The notes: generated by a model not told the origin, from the letters alone. DNA of 47,207 nt from Oscillospiraceae bacterium (GCA_015068765.1 SVJY01000011.1:1-47207); one strand, 5' to 3'. Shown: positions 1 to 9,965, numbered from the stretch's first letter. Made by a program: numbers and translations.

Positions 1-184
1 CTACAGACAGAACAGATTTTTGCTATGTGCAGATTGAGGAATGAACTCGCATAACAGACGGTAAATCATTTTAGACAGACAGAATGCTGATGTTTCAGCC
101 GAACTAGATATAAGCCTGCTACCCAAATGTTTGGCATCCGGATTATACAGTTTTTATAAACTTTGATATACAAGGGACAAAAAA

Positions 185-205
185 GCCTTCCCCTTGAGGG
201 GAAGG
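185..205. repeat. Left inverted repeat of DUF559 mini-element
   Basis: The 18-base near-palindrome CTTCCCCTTGAGGGGAAG (187-204) is the exact reverse complement of the right copy at 540-557. The match continues a few bases outward with one mismatch. The pair bounds the broken DUF559 gene and suggests a small mobile or MITE-like unit. Confidence 0.75.
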
Positions 206-236
206 TGGGTTGCGAAGCAACTCGGATGAGGTGGAA

Positions 237-578
237 ATGAATAAAACAAACAATTCAAAATTAACAGGTAATGCTAAAACTTTAAGAAAGAATATGACCA
301 AGGAAGAAAGACATCTTTGGTATGATTTTTTGAAAACTTTGCCTATAACTGTCAACAGACAAAAGGTTATTGGCAACTACATTGTTGACTTCTATGTAGC
401 ATCGTCTAAACTTGTTATTGAACTAGACGGTTCATAGCATTATGAAGAAAAAGGCGTTGAGAATGATGCAAAAAGAGATGAATATTTAAATTCTTTAGAC
501 ATTAAAGTGTTGAGATATTCCAATCTTGATGTTAATCAGCTTCCCCTCAAGGGGAAGCCTTTCGGAATAACATTTTAA
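237..578 (+). pseudogene. DUF559 (very-short-patch-repair-like nuclease fold) gene broken by an in-frame TAG
   Basis: The frame starts at ATG 237 and reads about 113 codons. Residues 1-66 match the N-terminal half of DUF559 proteins, including the VNRQKVIGNYIVDFYV and ELDGS motifs. A TAG stop at 435-437 stands exactly where the family has Gln (ELDGS-Q-HYEE). The same frame then continues with the second half of the domain (HYEEKG, KRDEYLNSL, KVLRYSNLDV). A single C-to-T change therefore explains the break. The last ten or so codons are made of the right inverted repeat. The usual C-terminal helix after the SNLDV motif is missing, so the gene was probably truncated by the repeat as well. DUF559 proteins have a restriction-endonuclease-like fold; no activity can be claimed for this copy. 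Amber readthrough is possible but less likely than decay. Confidence 0.8.
540..559. repeat. Right inverted repeat of DUF559 mini-element
   Basis: CTTCCCCTCAAGGGGAAG at 540-557 is the exact reverse complement of the left copy at 187-204. It is translated as the tail of the DUF559 frame, so coding sequence and repeat are fused. Confidence 0.75.
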
Positions 579-589
579 TGGATTAAGCT

Positions 590-645
590 TATCGGCACTT
601 TTAAAAATGCCGATAAAAAGTGCCGATAAAACATTAAATTTTTTT
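590..645 (+). terminator. Long stem-loop with downstream T-run
   Basis: TATCGGCACTTTT (590-602) pairs perfectly over 13 bp with 616-628. The 13-base loop itself repeats TGCCGATA. A run of seven T follows at 639-645. It could end transcription from the DUF559 element before the AraC gene, although the gap between stem and T-run is longer than usual. Confidence 0.5.
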
Positions 646-738
646 GTCCCTAGCTTGACAAAATCATTTTAGGAAGGGTCGGAAGCAGAATACAGGAAGG
701 AGGGGAAAATTATAGACAAGACGTATTCTGTCAAAATC

Positions 739-1572
739 GTGGATATCCTCTATGGTGGTGCCGCTTTGAAGTTCTATCGGATCTATACGGCACAGAATGA
801 ACCATGTGAAAGAGAAGTGAATTTTCACGGGCACAAATATTACGAGTGTCATTTTGTGGAAAGCGGCAGCTGCATATTCAGCTTAGAAGAGACAGAAATC
901 CCAATGCAAGCGATGCAGCTTATGGTTATCCCGCCTGATATGGAACATTGTTCCGCTGAGAGCAGGACAAATGCGAAAAGCTATATCCTCGAGTTTGATA
1001 TTGAAAGCACTAAAAGCGAAAAAAGGGGATTTTATGCCATTTTCAGGCATCTTTTAGATTATGCTTCCGGGCATCCCGTTCCTGTTTCCGAGGAGCTTGT
1101 GCAGCTTGTAAGTAAATTTCGTGCGATGCCGCCTCCCGTAACGGCTGAGGAATATTGCCGCTCTACAGCGGTGGCGGCAGAGATAGTAGGGCTTCTTTTT
1201 TCGGAGCTTAATCAAAGTGCGGGAAGCGATATTTTTAAAACAGTAGTGCCATCCTCTGCGGATTTCCGCGTGCTTTTGGACGTGTATATATGTAACGCAA
1301 ATTATACGCTCGAAAAAATGGCGGAAGTTCTCGGCTATTCGACACGGCATCTGTCAAGGCTGATTTACAGCGTATATGGAATGAAACTTTCCGATGTAAG
1401 AAACAAAAGAAGCCGTGAGTATGCAAAATGGCGGCTTCGGAATACGGATTTCAGCATTGACAGAATCGCACTTGATGCAGGCTTTAAGAGCGCGGCGGCA
1501 ATGCGCGAAAGCTTTAAAAAACATGAAGGAATCACACCGCAGGAATATAGGAAAAACCATAAAATCCTATGA
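739..1572 (+). CDS. AraC family transcriptional regulator
   Basis: The protein is 277 residues from GTG 739. The N-terminal 150 residues look like a cupin-type sensing domain (HKYYECHFVESG, then a hydrophobic beta-rich stretch). The C-terminal 100 residues form the paired helix-turn-helix of AraC/XylS proteins (LEKMAEVLGYSTRHLSRLI, then IDRIALDAGFKSAAAMRESF and the family end motif ITPQEYRK). It should bind DNA in the cytoplasm and respond to a sugar-like ligand. It lies just upstream of the co-directional glycan genes and is their likely regulator. The start is uncertain. GTG 739 has no ribosome site, while a perfect AGGAGG at 698-703 sits 8 bases before an in-frame ATA codon at 712. Either ATA is used, or an original ATG has mutated. 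Confidence 0.85.
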   Translation: MDILYGGAALKFYRIYTAQNEPCEREVNFHGHKYYECHFVESGSCIFSLEETEIPMQAMQLMVIPPDMEHCSAESRTNAKSYILEFDIESTKSEKRGFYAIFRHLLDYASGHPVPVSEELVQLVSKFRAMPPPVTAEEYCRSTAVAAEIVGLLFSELNQSAGSDIFKTVVPSSADFRVLLDVYICNANYTLEKMAEVLGYSTRHLSRLIYSVYGMKLSDVRNKRSREYAKWRLRNTDFSIDRIALDAGFKSAAAMRESFKKHEGITPQEYRKNHKIL

Positions 1573-1600
1573 TTTTTGTAAAATACGAATGCGGCTTTGC

Positions 1601-1673
1601 TTTGGGGACATTTTCGCGAAAATATGTCCAAATTTCTGTGGTATTACGTTGAAGTTGTACGGTAAAATATAAT
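1601..1673 (+). promoter_or_regulatory. Candidate operator and promoter of the glycan locus
   Basis: An imperfect palindrome spans 1601-1632 (GGACATTTTCGCGAAAATATGTCC at its core, with TTT and AAA flanks). It is followed by a -10-like TATAAT at 1668-1673 and a weak TTACGT at 1644-1649 with an 18-base gap. Its place between the AraC gene and the first glycan gene makes it a candidate regulator site. This is inference from position and symmetry. Confidence 0.4.
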
Positions 1674-1700
1674 GGAAATCAGGACGAAAGGAGAAGAAAA

Positions 1701-3170
1701 ATGAACGCGATTAATATCGGCACAAAAAGAGAGCCTTTCTGGGATACGTTTTTGGCGGACGAGGAAAAGACAACAACGCGTTTAAGAGTAAATCACCCGA
1801 CCTTTTGCGATTCGCTCTTGGAACTTGGAGAGGACTTTGACGAAAACAGCTCGGAGCGTTTTTACATCAGCTATCCAATTCTTGTCCGCGGTGAAGACAA
1901 ATGGCGGCTGTACTACCACCCGTGCCGCACAGAAGAGGGAGCAAAATCTCGTAGCGGTGAACTTGCACAGACGCAGCTATGCGTTCTGGAAAGTCAGGAT
2001 GGTATCAACTGGACCCGACCGGCACTTGATAATTTCAAAGCACGTTACGGAAAGCCCACAAATATTGTTTTTGATGAGCTCAATGACGGCATTTTCATTT
2101 TCTATGACGAAAACCCGGCATGCCCACCTGAAGAAAAATATAAGGGGCTTGTTTGCCGCGTGGAACGCAAGGAAGACGGAAAGCTTATAAAAAGGTGGCT
2201 GCATTGTTACACTTCGGCGGACGGTCTCACCTTTTCCGAAGGCTATCCCATCCATTACGGTTATCCTGTAAACGATGGAGCAAAATACGATTCTCTGAAC
2301 ATTCCCCTATGGCTGGGAGACAGATATATTTTGTATTATCGTTGGTATGATGAAACGCCGGAAAGAAGCATCCGTATGGTGCGATACGCCTATTCCGAGG
2401 ATTTTCACACCTGGCACGAGGGTGGTTTATTATCCTTTAATGACGAAAAGATATATCAAATGTATACAAATCAGGTCATGCGTTATGAAAGAGCACCACA
2501 TATCTTCATGGGTCTGCCCACAAGGTACGTAGAGCGGAAGGCATGGACGCCGAACATGGAGCAGATAGCAGCCTATCCCATTAAAAAGACGGCATCGGAT
2601 TTAAATCCACCTGAAACGACAAGGGAGGGGCTTGCCGTAACGGATTGCCTATTTATGAGTAGCCGTGACGGAGAATACTGGAACCGCTTTTGTGAAGCAT
2701 TCATGACGCCGGGTTTTGAAAATCCAGACAACTGGGTGTACGGTGATTGTTATCCGAGCTATGGATTTATGGATTTAGGCGACGAAAATTACTATTTTTA
2801 TACGATAGATAATCATTTGAGTTACGGTAAGGCAAAGCCCTTATATCGCTGGAAAATCCGAAAAGACGGCTTTGCATATTTTGATGCCGATGATAACGGT
2901 GCAGTGCTTGTAACAAAACCCATCACGTTTGGAGGCAAAAAGCTTTACCTGAATTTTGAGACTTCTGCCGCAGGTAGCATTTATGTAGACCTTCTCGATG
3001 CGGACGGAAACGAAATCGAAGGCAAGACAAGCTTTGAGATTTTCGGCAATGCCATAGACCGTGAAGTGTATTTTGCGGACGGTTCTGATTTTTCCGACTA
3101 TGCAGGAAAGCCCGTGCGGCTTCGGTTTCGGATGCAGGATGCAAGGCTTTATTCCATGAAATTTGAATAA
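1701..3170 (+). CDS. Cytoplasmic beta-propeller protein, glycosidase-like (GH32/43/117 type fold)
   Basis: The protein is 489 residues and has no signal peptide. Repeated blade-like segments end in patterns such as WRLYYHP, DGIFIFYDE, RYILYYRWYDE, DGEYWNRF and ENYYFYTID, as in five-bladed propeller glycosidases and their relatives. The last 100 residues (from about TKPITFGGKKLYLNFE) form a beta-sandwich like the C-terminal module of GH32-type proteins. AAGGAGA at 1688-1694 precedes ATG 1701. It is the first gene after the AraC regulator and probably acts on an oligosaccharide taken into the cell. I cannot assign the catalytic acids or a substrate, so a hydrolase role is inferred from fold and neighbourhood. 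Confidence 0.6.
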   Translation: MNAINIGTKREPFWDTFLADEEKTTTRLRVNHPTFCDSLLELGEDFDENSSERFYISYPILVRGEDKWRLYYHPCRTEEGAKSRSGELAQTQLCVLESQDGINWTRPALDNFKARYGKPTNIVFDELNDGIFIFYDENPACPPEEKYKGLVCRVERKEDGKLIKRWLHCYTSADGLTFSEGYPIHYGYPVNDGAKYDSLNIPLWLGDRYILYYRWYDETPERSIRMVRYAYSEDFHTWHEGGLLSFNDEKIYQMYTNQVMRYERAPHIFMGLPTRYVERKAWTPNMEQIAAYPIKKTASDLNPPETTREGLAVTDCLFMSSRDGEYWNRFCEAFMTPGFENPDNWVYGDCYPSYGFMDLGDENYYFYTIDNHLSYGKAKPLYRWKIRKDGFAYFDADDNGAVLVTKPITFGGKKLYLNFETSAAGSIYVDLLDADGNEIEGKTSFEIFGNAIDREVYFADGSDFSDYAGKPVRLRFRMQDARLYSMKFE

Positions 3171-3249
3171 CACACAAAAAAATTATAATTTGTGACCGGG
3201 CGGCGGAGTCCGCTTAAAATATATTCATTTTTTGAAAGGTGGAAAACAC

Positions 3250-4839
3250 ATGAAAAGAAAAATTTTGGCAATGGCGATTATGCTGTCCCTGGCTTTGGGG
3301 ATGGCGGCAGTTCCTATGGTAGGTGCGGAGGCAGGAAATGACCTGCTTTTGGGAACAGGTGATTTTGAGACGGAAAATGAGGCGATTACTTGGGATCTTG
3401 GTATGGAACCGGTTACAGACGCAGAAGGCGCAAAGAGCGGTTCGACGTACCTTGCAGTGCCGGAAGGCGGAGCCGAGGATGGACTTTACGGTGTCAGCGT
3501 GAATGTTCCCGTAAAGTCGAGCACCGGATACACCCTTTCCTTCTGGGTAAAGTGCGGCAGTACGAGAAGCGGAAGAGTGTTGATTAGAAGTAAAGTAGGT
3601 GGACAGCAGTACAGTATGGCTGAAACCTCCCGTTCCATTTTAGGCGATGATATTACAGTCCGCTTTGGCAATACAGTTCCGGAAGGTGCAACCGTTTCTC
3701 CCTGGCGCGAGGTGAAGAGAAGCTTTGTTACAGCACCGGAGACTGACTCAATTCTTTTGCAATTTTACACACAGTTTGATGACACAGCAAGTAGTGACAT
3801 GAAGATGTGTATTGATAATGTTAAGCTTACTGAAGGTGTCGATAATCTCCTGATGAACGGCGAAATGAATTGGTATATGGGAAACACCGTTGAAAATAAG
3901 GATGGCACGCAGGTACCCGTTCCTGACGAATGGACATTGAAAAAGGCAGGAGGATGTCAGATATATAACAATCTGCAGGAGGATCCGCTTGCACCGGGTA
4001 GCGGTAATACGTATTGGCAGGGTGCAAAGAACGGGGAGCTTGTTATGCTGAACGTTCCCCTTGCCGCAGGCGATTACAAGATTTCCCTTCGCTACGGCGG
4101 TTGGAATGGTGAAGGGTCACCCAAAATAGGTTGTATTTTGCAGGATAACTACACCTACCTTTCCGGGGATAATGGGAATCTTCCGATTTTCTACGGTAAT
4201 GTCGGCCAGGAAATTGCAGACAATGCGGATAATATTGGTACGGGCACGTTCCAATGGATGAATTACTCCTGTTATTTTACTGTGCCGGAGGATGGCATTT
4301 ATGTTGTAGGTATCGGTGACAGATATAACCCCGGTGGACACTGGTATGATGATGTAGTGCTGGTACCGGCAGATGAGAACGATGTGTACTACTCAAAGCC
4401 CGGGAAGGTTTCGTTGAAATCTTTTGCAGATACATATTCCTATGGTAATTTTTCCGCATACAGAGGGCAGGATGTTGAAACGATTGACGACGGTGCAGTA
4501 AGCGGCACGAGCTATAATCTGACAGTAATCGGACATTATAAAGCAAAGAATATTCAAGCCACGGAAGACTTTACACTCCTTTCCGCAATATATAAAAAGA
4601 ATAAAGAATCGGGAGCGGTTTCCCTTTATAACGTTGCCGTTGAAAACGGCACAACGGCACCGGTAAATAATTCGCTCAATGGGGAAAATGCTTATTCGGC
4701 ACATAATTCATCTAACATCAAGGTGGATATTTCCGTTCCTATAGAGGATGATACCTATACCTATGAAGTAAAGAGTTATCTTTGGTCTTCTGTCAGCGGC
4801 ATGAAACCCGTCAGCAAAGCATTTAAGCTTACATACTAA
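3250..4839 (+). CDS. Secreted carbohydrate-binding-like protein
   Basis: The 529-residue product starts at ATG 3250, eight bases after the ribosome site AAAGGTGG. An earlier in-frame TTG at 3232 lies upstream of that site and is unlikely. Residues 1-28 are a signal peptide (KRK, a hydrophobic core, cleavage near VGAEA). Two jelly-roll modules follow, each opening with a LLxxGDFE or NLLMNGEMNW motif and ending in a SILLQFYTQF or WYDDVVLVP strand, as in CBM4/9-like and galactose-binding domains. The C-terminal 140 residues look like an Ig or Fn3-like strand domain. No catalytic motif is seen. It probably binds a glycan outside the cell for the enzymes encoded next. Confidence 0.65.
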   Translation: MKRKILAMAIMLSLALGMAAVPMVGAEAGNDLLLGTGDFETENEAITWDLGMEPVTDAEGAKSGSTYLAVPEGGAEDGLYGVSVNVPVKSSTGYTLSFWVKCGSTRSGRVLIRSKVGGQQYSMAETSRSILGDDITVRFGNTVPEGATVSPWREVKRSFVTAPETDSILLQFYTQFDDTASSDMKMCIDNVKLTEGVDNLLMNGEMNWYMGNTVENKDGTQVPVPDEWTLKKAGGCQIYNNLQEDPLAPGSGNTYWQGAKNGELVMLNVPLAAGDYKISLRYGGWNGEGSPKIGCILQDNYTYLSGDNGNLPIFYGNVGQEIADNADNIGTGTFQWMNYSCYFTVPEDGIYVVGIGDRYNPGGHWYDDVVLVPADENDVYYSKPGKVSLKSFADTYSYGNFSAYRGQDVETIDDGAVSGTSYNLTVIGHYKAKNIQATEDFTLLSAIYKKNKESGAVSLYNVAVENGTTAPVNNSLNGENAYSAHNSSNIKVDISVPIEDDTYTYEVKSYLWSSVSGMKPVSKAFKLTY

Positions 4840-4859
4840 TTTTTGAATGGGAGAAAAAT

Positions 4860-7800
4860 ATGCGAAAAATAACTTTACGAACCTTAGCACTTTTACTCGT
4901 TTTTTCGCTGTGGACTGTAATGCTTCCTGTTTCGGCAGCCAAGGAGGGGGATTCTATCCCCCTCTTAAATGCCGGCTTTGAGGAGGCAACGGAAAGTGAA
5001 AATCCCGGTTGGAGCTATATTTCCGACCATAAAAATACGATAGATACAAGCTACAGCAAAAGCGGTAAAAACTCTTTAAAAATCGATAATTCATCAAACA
5101 GAATGTGCTGGGCGAGACAACAGGTTAATGTTGAGGAAGCAGGTCTTATTCCCGGCGCCATGTACGAGGTGGGTGCATGGATTTCCACAGACCTTGTAGC
5201 AATCGGCGGCGCAGGTGCCGGTTTTAAGATTGAAATGTATAGGGCGGATGGAACACCGATTGAAGGCACGGATACTGCTAACGACCGCGGCATCAATTTC
5301 AATACGCTCGGACAATGGAATTATGCATCTCATTTCTTTCAGCTGCATCCGGAAACAGGTTTTATAAAGCTCTATGTCCGCGTATACGGCGAAGGGATTG
5401 CATGGTATGATGATGTAACCTTAAAACTTTCCGGCGGACCCGAGCCGTACAGCTATTTTGCAGACCATGTGTTCCACTATCCTGATGAAAAAGAGGGGAA
5501 TGCCTATGTTTATCTCGATTCCTATTATGCAGAGGACAGCGAGGAAGCAAAAAGCGTTACGGGCAGATTTACCTTCTATGATGTGGACGGCGTAACGGTG
5601 CTGGATAAAAAGGAAAACGTAAAGTTTTCAAATGGGGAAATGAAATATACATATCCTGTTTCCATTATGAAGGAAAAACAGGTGCAGTATCAGCTGAAAA
5701 CCGAGGTTGTAAACGGGAATGGTGAAACGATAAACGAATGGACGGAAAATATGTACGTCTATGACCGTCCCCTTTGGATGCCCGATAAACGCATGATTAT
5801 AAACGGCGAACGTTTTGATCCTGTAATTGCATATCATTGTGATATTGCGTCTTACGATGAGGCTTCTGCCGGCGGCTTTACGGCGGTGCAAACCGGCGTA
5901 GGTGCTACTGTGGATAAAGCTGTTCGGGATAAATATATGGCAGCTCTGGAAGCAAACGGATTAAAAGCGCTTTTTGTTTTGTATCCCGATATGAAGCCGG
6001 CAGCGCACCCCGATGTAGTGCATTTTACAAAAGAAATTGTAAATGAGCTTAAGGATGATCCACGGGTTTTTGCATGGGCGGTTATGGATGAACCCCTTGG
6101 TGCCGGCGTTACTCCGGAAATGAAAAAGATGCTCGAAGAGAGCTATCGTATCATTCGTGATATTGACCCGAATCATCCCGTATATATTGTAGATTATAAT
6201 AACCATAAAGAGAGTGCAAAGTATTGCGATATATTTTATGCGGATACATATGCGCAGGGGAATTCGGCAAATCGTGTGTCTATGGTGAATGAACCGCTTG
6301 CATCACAGGTCACCCGTGTTTCCGTGAATGAACTGGCATCCAGTTATAAGTCCGCAAGCGGGGAAATGCCACCTTTGAAAACAATGCGGGGAAGCGTACT
6401 TCGCGGTTTTGAAGCCGGCAACAGCTTCGGTACAGGCTTTTATTCCATCGATGATGCCATAGGTCATACGCCGGGGGATGAAAAGGCGGCATTATATACA
6501 CTGGATATCTGGGAGGACTTTACAAAAATTCTCCGCGAAGATGCCCCGATTCTGTTTGACTATTATGCAGGTTATGAAGGAAAAGATTATACTGTACTTA
6601 ATGAATACAAAGAAGGAAATCCTTGTGAAGAACTCTTGTGGAGAACGTGGTTTACCGATGAAGGAGAGATGTATCTTTTAGCGCATAACAGAAGTTCTGA
6701 AACGGCGGACTTCAATATTCCGCTTGCAAGCGCAAACGGTAAGGTACGAGTAAGAGCCTACACGGCAAAGCCGATAGGCATTACGGCTACAGGCGAGAAA
6801 ACGGGCGAGAAAACAATTTCCTTTACCCTCGAACAGGAAGAAGCGGCACTTTATAAAATCACGCCTTCGGAGAAAGTGGACTTAAGTCTTATCGATGCAC
6901 CCGCCTTTGATGATATCGATGGCGATTATGCATGGGCAAAAGATGCCATTCTTACGATGCAGGGACACGGCGTTGTGAACGCCAAGGGTGAAAATACATT
7001 TGCACCCGGTGAAGCTATTACGCGCGGTGACTTTGCAGGCTTCTTAGTCCGCACTTTAGGCTTTACTTCCGATAGTACAGTAAACTTTGCGGATGTGCCT
7101 GCAGAGCGTGAATACGCAAAGGAAATCGCGGCAGGAAAAGCACTCGGTATTTTAAACGGTGTGGGTGAAAATCTTTTTAATCCTGAAGCCGCGATTACAA
7201 GACAGGATATGATGACCATTGCGGCACGCGGCATGAAAATGGCAGAAAAACTTTCGGCGGCAGACGCTTCCGTACTTGATGCATTCCATGATAAGGCGAA
7301 CGTTGCCGATTATGCCCTTGAAAGCGTATCTTCCATGATTGCAAGCGGCATTATCAAAGGTGATGATGCAGGATACTTAAATCCCACAGGCAATACACGT
7401 CGTGCCGAAGCGGCTGTAATTATGCAGCGGATTTTGCATGCAGAAAAGGTAGCCGTAACGCCTGGTGGCGAAGTGGCCCCGCCTTCAGAACCCACAGAAC
7501 CTGAAATTCCAAATGAAGTGATTGATTTTGCGGCACCTTCTGAGGAAGCATTGGCAAAATATAACCGTTCCAGTGATCTTCTCAAAGGTTTGGGAACCCC
7601 GGCTATTACGCCGGAGACTTCCATAACATGCGGCGAAGCCGAAGCTGTCCTTTCTGCCATTTTAGGCTTTAGCTTTGATGACTTTGGCGAAAACCATAAG
7701 GCACTTACGACCGCAAAGGCTGTAGAAGAATTCGTAAAGCTTTTAGGCTATGAGGTTTATGCACAGCGCGACGGCGGCTTTATGGGCACAGCCGCAAGAA

Positions 7801-9965
7801 TTGATTTAATCCGCGGTGTGGATGTATCTTCCGAATACCTCCGCGGCGGCGAATTTGCCCTTCTTCTTGAAAATGCACTAGGCATCTATCTTGCCGACGC
7901 CACCAGCTACGGCGAAAGTGCCGATGGCAGATATGTGGAAAGCGATGACACACTGCTTACCCGCTTCCGTCACCTGACCCTATACAAAGGCGTACTGGAG
8001 CAGAACGAAAACACGGGTCTTGCCCGCGGCAAGGTGGCAGTGGGAACAAACCTTCTTGACGTCGGAGATTCGGATGCGAAGAATTTCATCGGTCAAAAGG
8101 TAGAAGCGTTTGCGGAAGGGGAAGACAACAAAATTGTCTACATCCGCGCCAATAAAAACGTGAAAACCACCACGGTGGATGCAGATAAAATCGACCCGGG
8201 CCAGACGGATATGGGCCGCCTTGTTTACGAGGATGAAAACGGACATACAAAATCCATTACCATTTCCGGTGCACAGGTGCTCTACAATGGAAAGTACAAG
8301 ACGAATGCGGATGTAAATACGATAACGCCGGCACAAGGGGCTGTAACCCTAATTGAAAACGGCGGCAGCGGTGCGGACTACATTCTGGTGGAAAAATATA
8401 GTAACTTCATTGTAGACAGTGTTTTTGCAGAAGATAATAAGATTTTCTTTAAAAACCGTCCAGAACTCATCTGGGATGTTAATGACACTTCAAAACGTCT
8501 TTCCATGGCAGGCGGCAGATTTGACACCCTCACGGAATGGACTGTTCTGTCCCTTTATGAAAGTGAAGATGGTAAAGTGATTCGTGCCATTGTCAGCACA
8601 AAAACCGCGACAGGAAAGATTGTGGAAATCAGCGATGAGGACGTTACGGTAGGCGAAACGGTCTTTAGTCTTGCGGAAGACGTTTTCGGCACAATCTCTT
8701 TGGGTGAGGAATACACGTTACTGCAGGATGCAAGCGGCAAAATCGCCGGTGTTAATGATGAAATGATAAAGAAAGAGTACGTGTATTATACAACTATGGC
8801 AAAAGGCAAGGGAATGGATGGTAAGGTTTCTCTCCGCATATTTACGAAAGACAACGTCATGGAAGTCAAAGAGGTAAAGGATCCCGTCATGTATAACGGT
8901 TCGCCCATCCCTGCGGCACAGCTTTTGGAAAAGCCGGCACTGATGAGCGGCACAACGCCCATAGGACAGCTTATGGTGATTGAACGGGAAGGAGATTTCA
9001 TTTCCTCCATCGAAACGGCGAAGAACGGAACGGCGATGACAGAAGCGGAGAGGCTTTCGGTATTTTCTTATGATGTTGAGATTCCGGACAGAGCCCATGA
9101 CACAGACGCCAAGAGATTATATCAGGGGTTTGATGCCAGAATTCTTGCCGGTAAATATCTTGTGGACAGTGGAATTGTTTATTTCGTAGTGCCGGAAAAA
9201 TATTCCGAAAAGGATTCCGATTATCATGCATACGGATGGAGTAAATTCAAGCATGATGATAGCTTTGTAAATTCTGTTATTTATGACATTGATGAAAATT
9301 ACAGCATCGGTGCCATTGTGCAGACAGTTCCGAACTTTGTAGAAGCAGGCGTCACTGGTATTGGCGCGGTGGTTGTCGGAAAAGGAAAAGAAATGAATGC
9401 CGACGGCGAAGTGGTAACGACCCTCAGAGTAAGACGACATGATGAAACCGTTCTGAAATTCCAGTCGGATGATTTTAAAGTTGTGTTCGGAAGCGCGGTT
9501 ATGACAAGCTTCCCGGGCGGTGATCCCCAGCATAAAACGGGATGGGGGCAGTCGAATACGCCTAAGGATACAATTACGCCCGATGATTTGAATATTGGAG
9601 ATGTTATTCTTTACAATGTAAAATCCGGAACGAATGATGTTGTAACAAGTATGCGTGTTTTGTACCGTGCGGGGTATGGCGCAAAGGGTGAAATCAGTCA
9701 GCAGGGTATGGGACCGAATTACAACTATTCAGATCTTACCTATGCTTGCGGTAAGGTACAAAAAGTGCTTGACCGTGCCTTTACTATGACCCCGGGAGAG
9801 TGGGAACGTCTGTTTGTTTTTGCCGGAAACGAGGAACAAGCGCCGGTTATTTTGGTAGAAGATGGTGAAGTGAAGTCGGCATCCAAACAACATATGCGCG
9901 TAGGAGACACGGTTTACGTGCAGAAATATAATCCTTACACGGAAATTATTGTTATCTACAGGTGA
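4860..9965 (+). CDS. Giant secreted clan GH-A-like enzyme with three internal SLH domains
   Basis: The protein is 1701 residues. Residues 1-27 are a signal peptide ending VSA. Residues about 30-200 form a carbohydrate-binding-like jelly roll (LNAGFEEATESENPGW to WYDDVTLKL). A TIM-barrel region starts near residue 300 (MIINGERFDPVIAYHC) and carries VFAWAVMDEP with E411 as the probable acid/base, as in GH2/GH5/GH42-type barrels. Three S-layer homology domains follow at about 680-735, 740-795 and 805-860, with a Pro-rich linker after them. The remaining 820 residues are repeated beta-rich modules of unknown function. SLH domains bind pyruvylated cell-wall polymers, so the enzyme should be displayed on the surface. 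SLH domains usually sit at a terminus; here they are central. The next gene is a paralogue of the first half. Confidence 0.7.
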   Translation: MRKITLRTLALLLVFSLWTVMLPVSAAKEGDSIPLLNAGFEEATESENPGWSYISDHKNTIDTSYSKSGKNSLKIDNSSNRMCWARQQVNVEEAGLIPGAMYEVGAWISTDLVAIGGAGAGFKIEMYRADGTPIEGTDTANDRGINFNTLGQWNYASHFFQLHPETGFIKLYVRVYGEGIAWYDDVTLKLSGGPEPYSYFADHVFHYPDEKEGNAYVYLDSYYAEDSEEAKSVTGRFTFYDVDGVTVLDKKENVKFSNGEMKYTYPVSIMKEKQVQYQLKTEVVNGNGETINEWTENMYVYDRPLWMPDKRMIINGERFDPVIAYHCDIASYDEASAGGFTAVQTGVGATVDKAVRDKYMAALEANGLKALFVLYPDMKPAAHPDVVHFTKEIVNELKDDPRVFAWAVMDEPLGAGVTPEMKKMLEESYRIIRDIDPNHPVYIVDYNNHKESAKYCDIFYADTYAQGNSANRVSMVNEPLASQVTRVSVNELASSYKSASGEMPPLKTMRGSVLRGFEAGNSFGTGFYSIDDAIGHTPGDEKAALYTLDIWEDFTKILREDAPILFDYYAGYEGKDYTVLNEYKEGNPCEELLWRTWFTDEGEMYLLAHNRSSETADFNIPLASANGKVRVRAYTAKPIGITATGEKTGEKTISFTLEQEEAALYKITPSEKVDLSLIDAPAFDDIDGDYAWAKDAILTMQGHGVVNAKGENTFAPGEAITRGDFAGFLVRTLGFTSDSTVNFADVPAEREYAKEIAAGKALGILNGVGENLFNPEAAITRQDMMTIAARGMKMAEKLSAADASVLDAFHDKANVADYALESVSSMIASGIIKGDDAGYLNPTGNTRRAEAAVIMQRILHAEKVAVTPGGEVAPPSEPTEPEIPNEVIDFAAPSEEALAKYNRSSDLLKGLGTPAITPETSITCGEAEAVLSAILGFSFDDFGENHKALTTAKAVEEFVKLLGYEVYAQRDGGFMGTAARIDLIRGVDVSSEYLRGGEFALLLENALGIYLADATSYGESADGRYVESDDTLLTRFRHLTLYKGVLEQNENTGLARGKVAVGTNLLDVGDSDAKNFIGQKVEAFAEGEDNKIVYIRANKNVKTTTVDADKIDPGQTDMGRLVYEDENGHTKSITISGAQVLYNGKYKTNADVNTITPAQGAVTLIENGGSGADYILVEKYSNFIVDSVFAEDNKIFFKNRPELIWDVNDTSKRLSMAGGRFDTLTEWTVLSLYESEDGKVIRAIVSTKTATGKIVEISDEDVTVGETVFSLAEDVFGTISLGEEYTLLQDASGKIAGVNDEMIKKEYVYYTTMAKGKGMDGKVSLRIFTKDNVMEVKEVKDPVMYNGSPIPAAQLLEKPALMSGTTPIGQLMVIEREGDFISSIETAKNGTAMTEAERLSVFSYDVEIPDRAHDTDAKRLYQGFDARILAGKYLVDSGIVYFVVPEKYSEKDSDYHAYGWSKFKHDDSFVNSVIYDIDENYSIGAIVQTVPNFVEAGVTGIGAVVVGKGKEMNADGEVVTTLRVRRHDETVLKFQSDDFKVVFGSAVMTSFPGGDPQHKTGWGQSNTPKDTITPDDLNIGDVILYNVKSGTNDVVTSMRVLYRAGYGAKGEISQQGMGPNYNYSDLTYACGKVQKVLDRAFTMTPGEWERLFVFAGNEEQAPVILVEDGEVKSASKQHMRVGDTVYVQKYNPYTEIIVIYR

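Noticed and set aside
1-184. Possible gene end at the left edge
   Set aside because: All frames are broken by stops and no motif can be read; I see nothing assignable here.
7310-7660. Long minus-strand frame inside the giant SLH protein
   Set aside because: It is a shadow frame of a strongly coding region; the plus frame has SLH motifs over the same bases.
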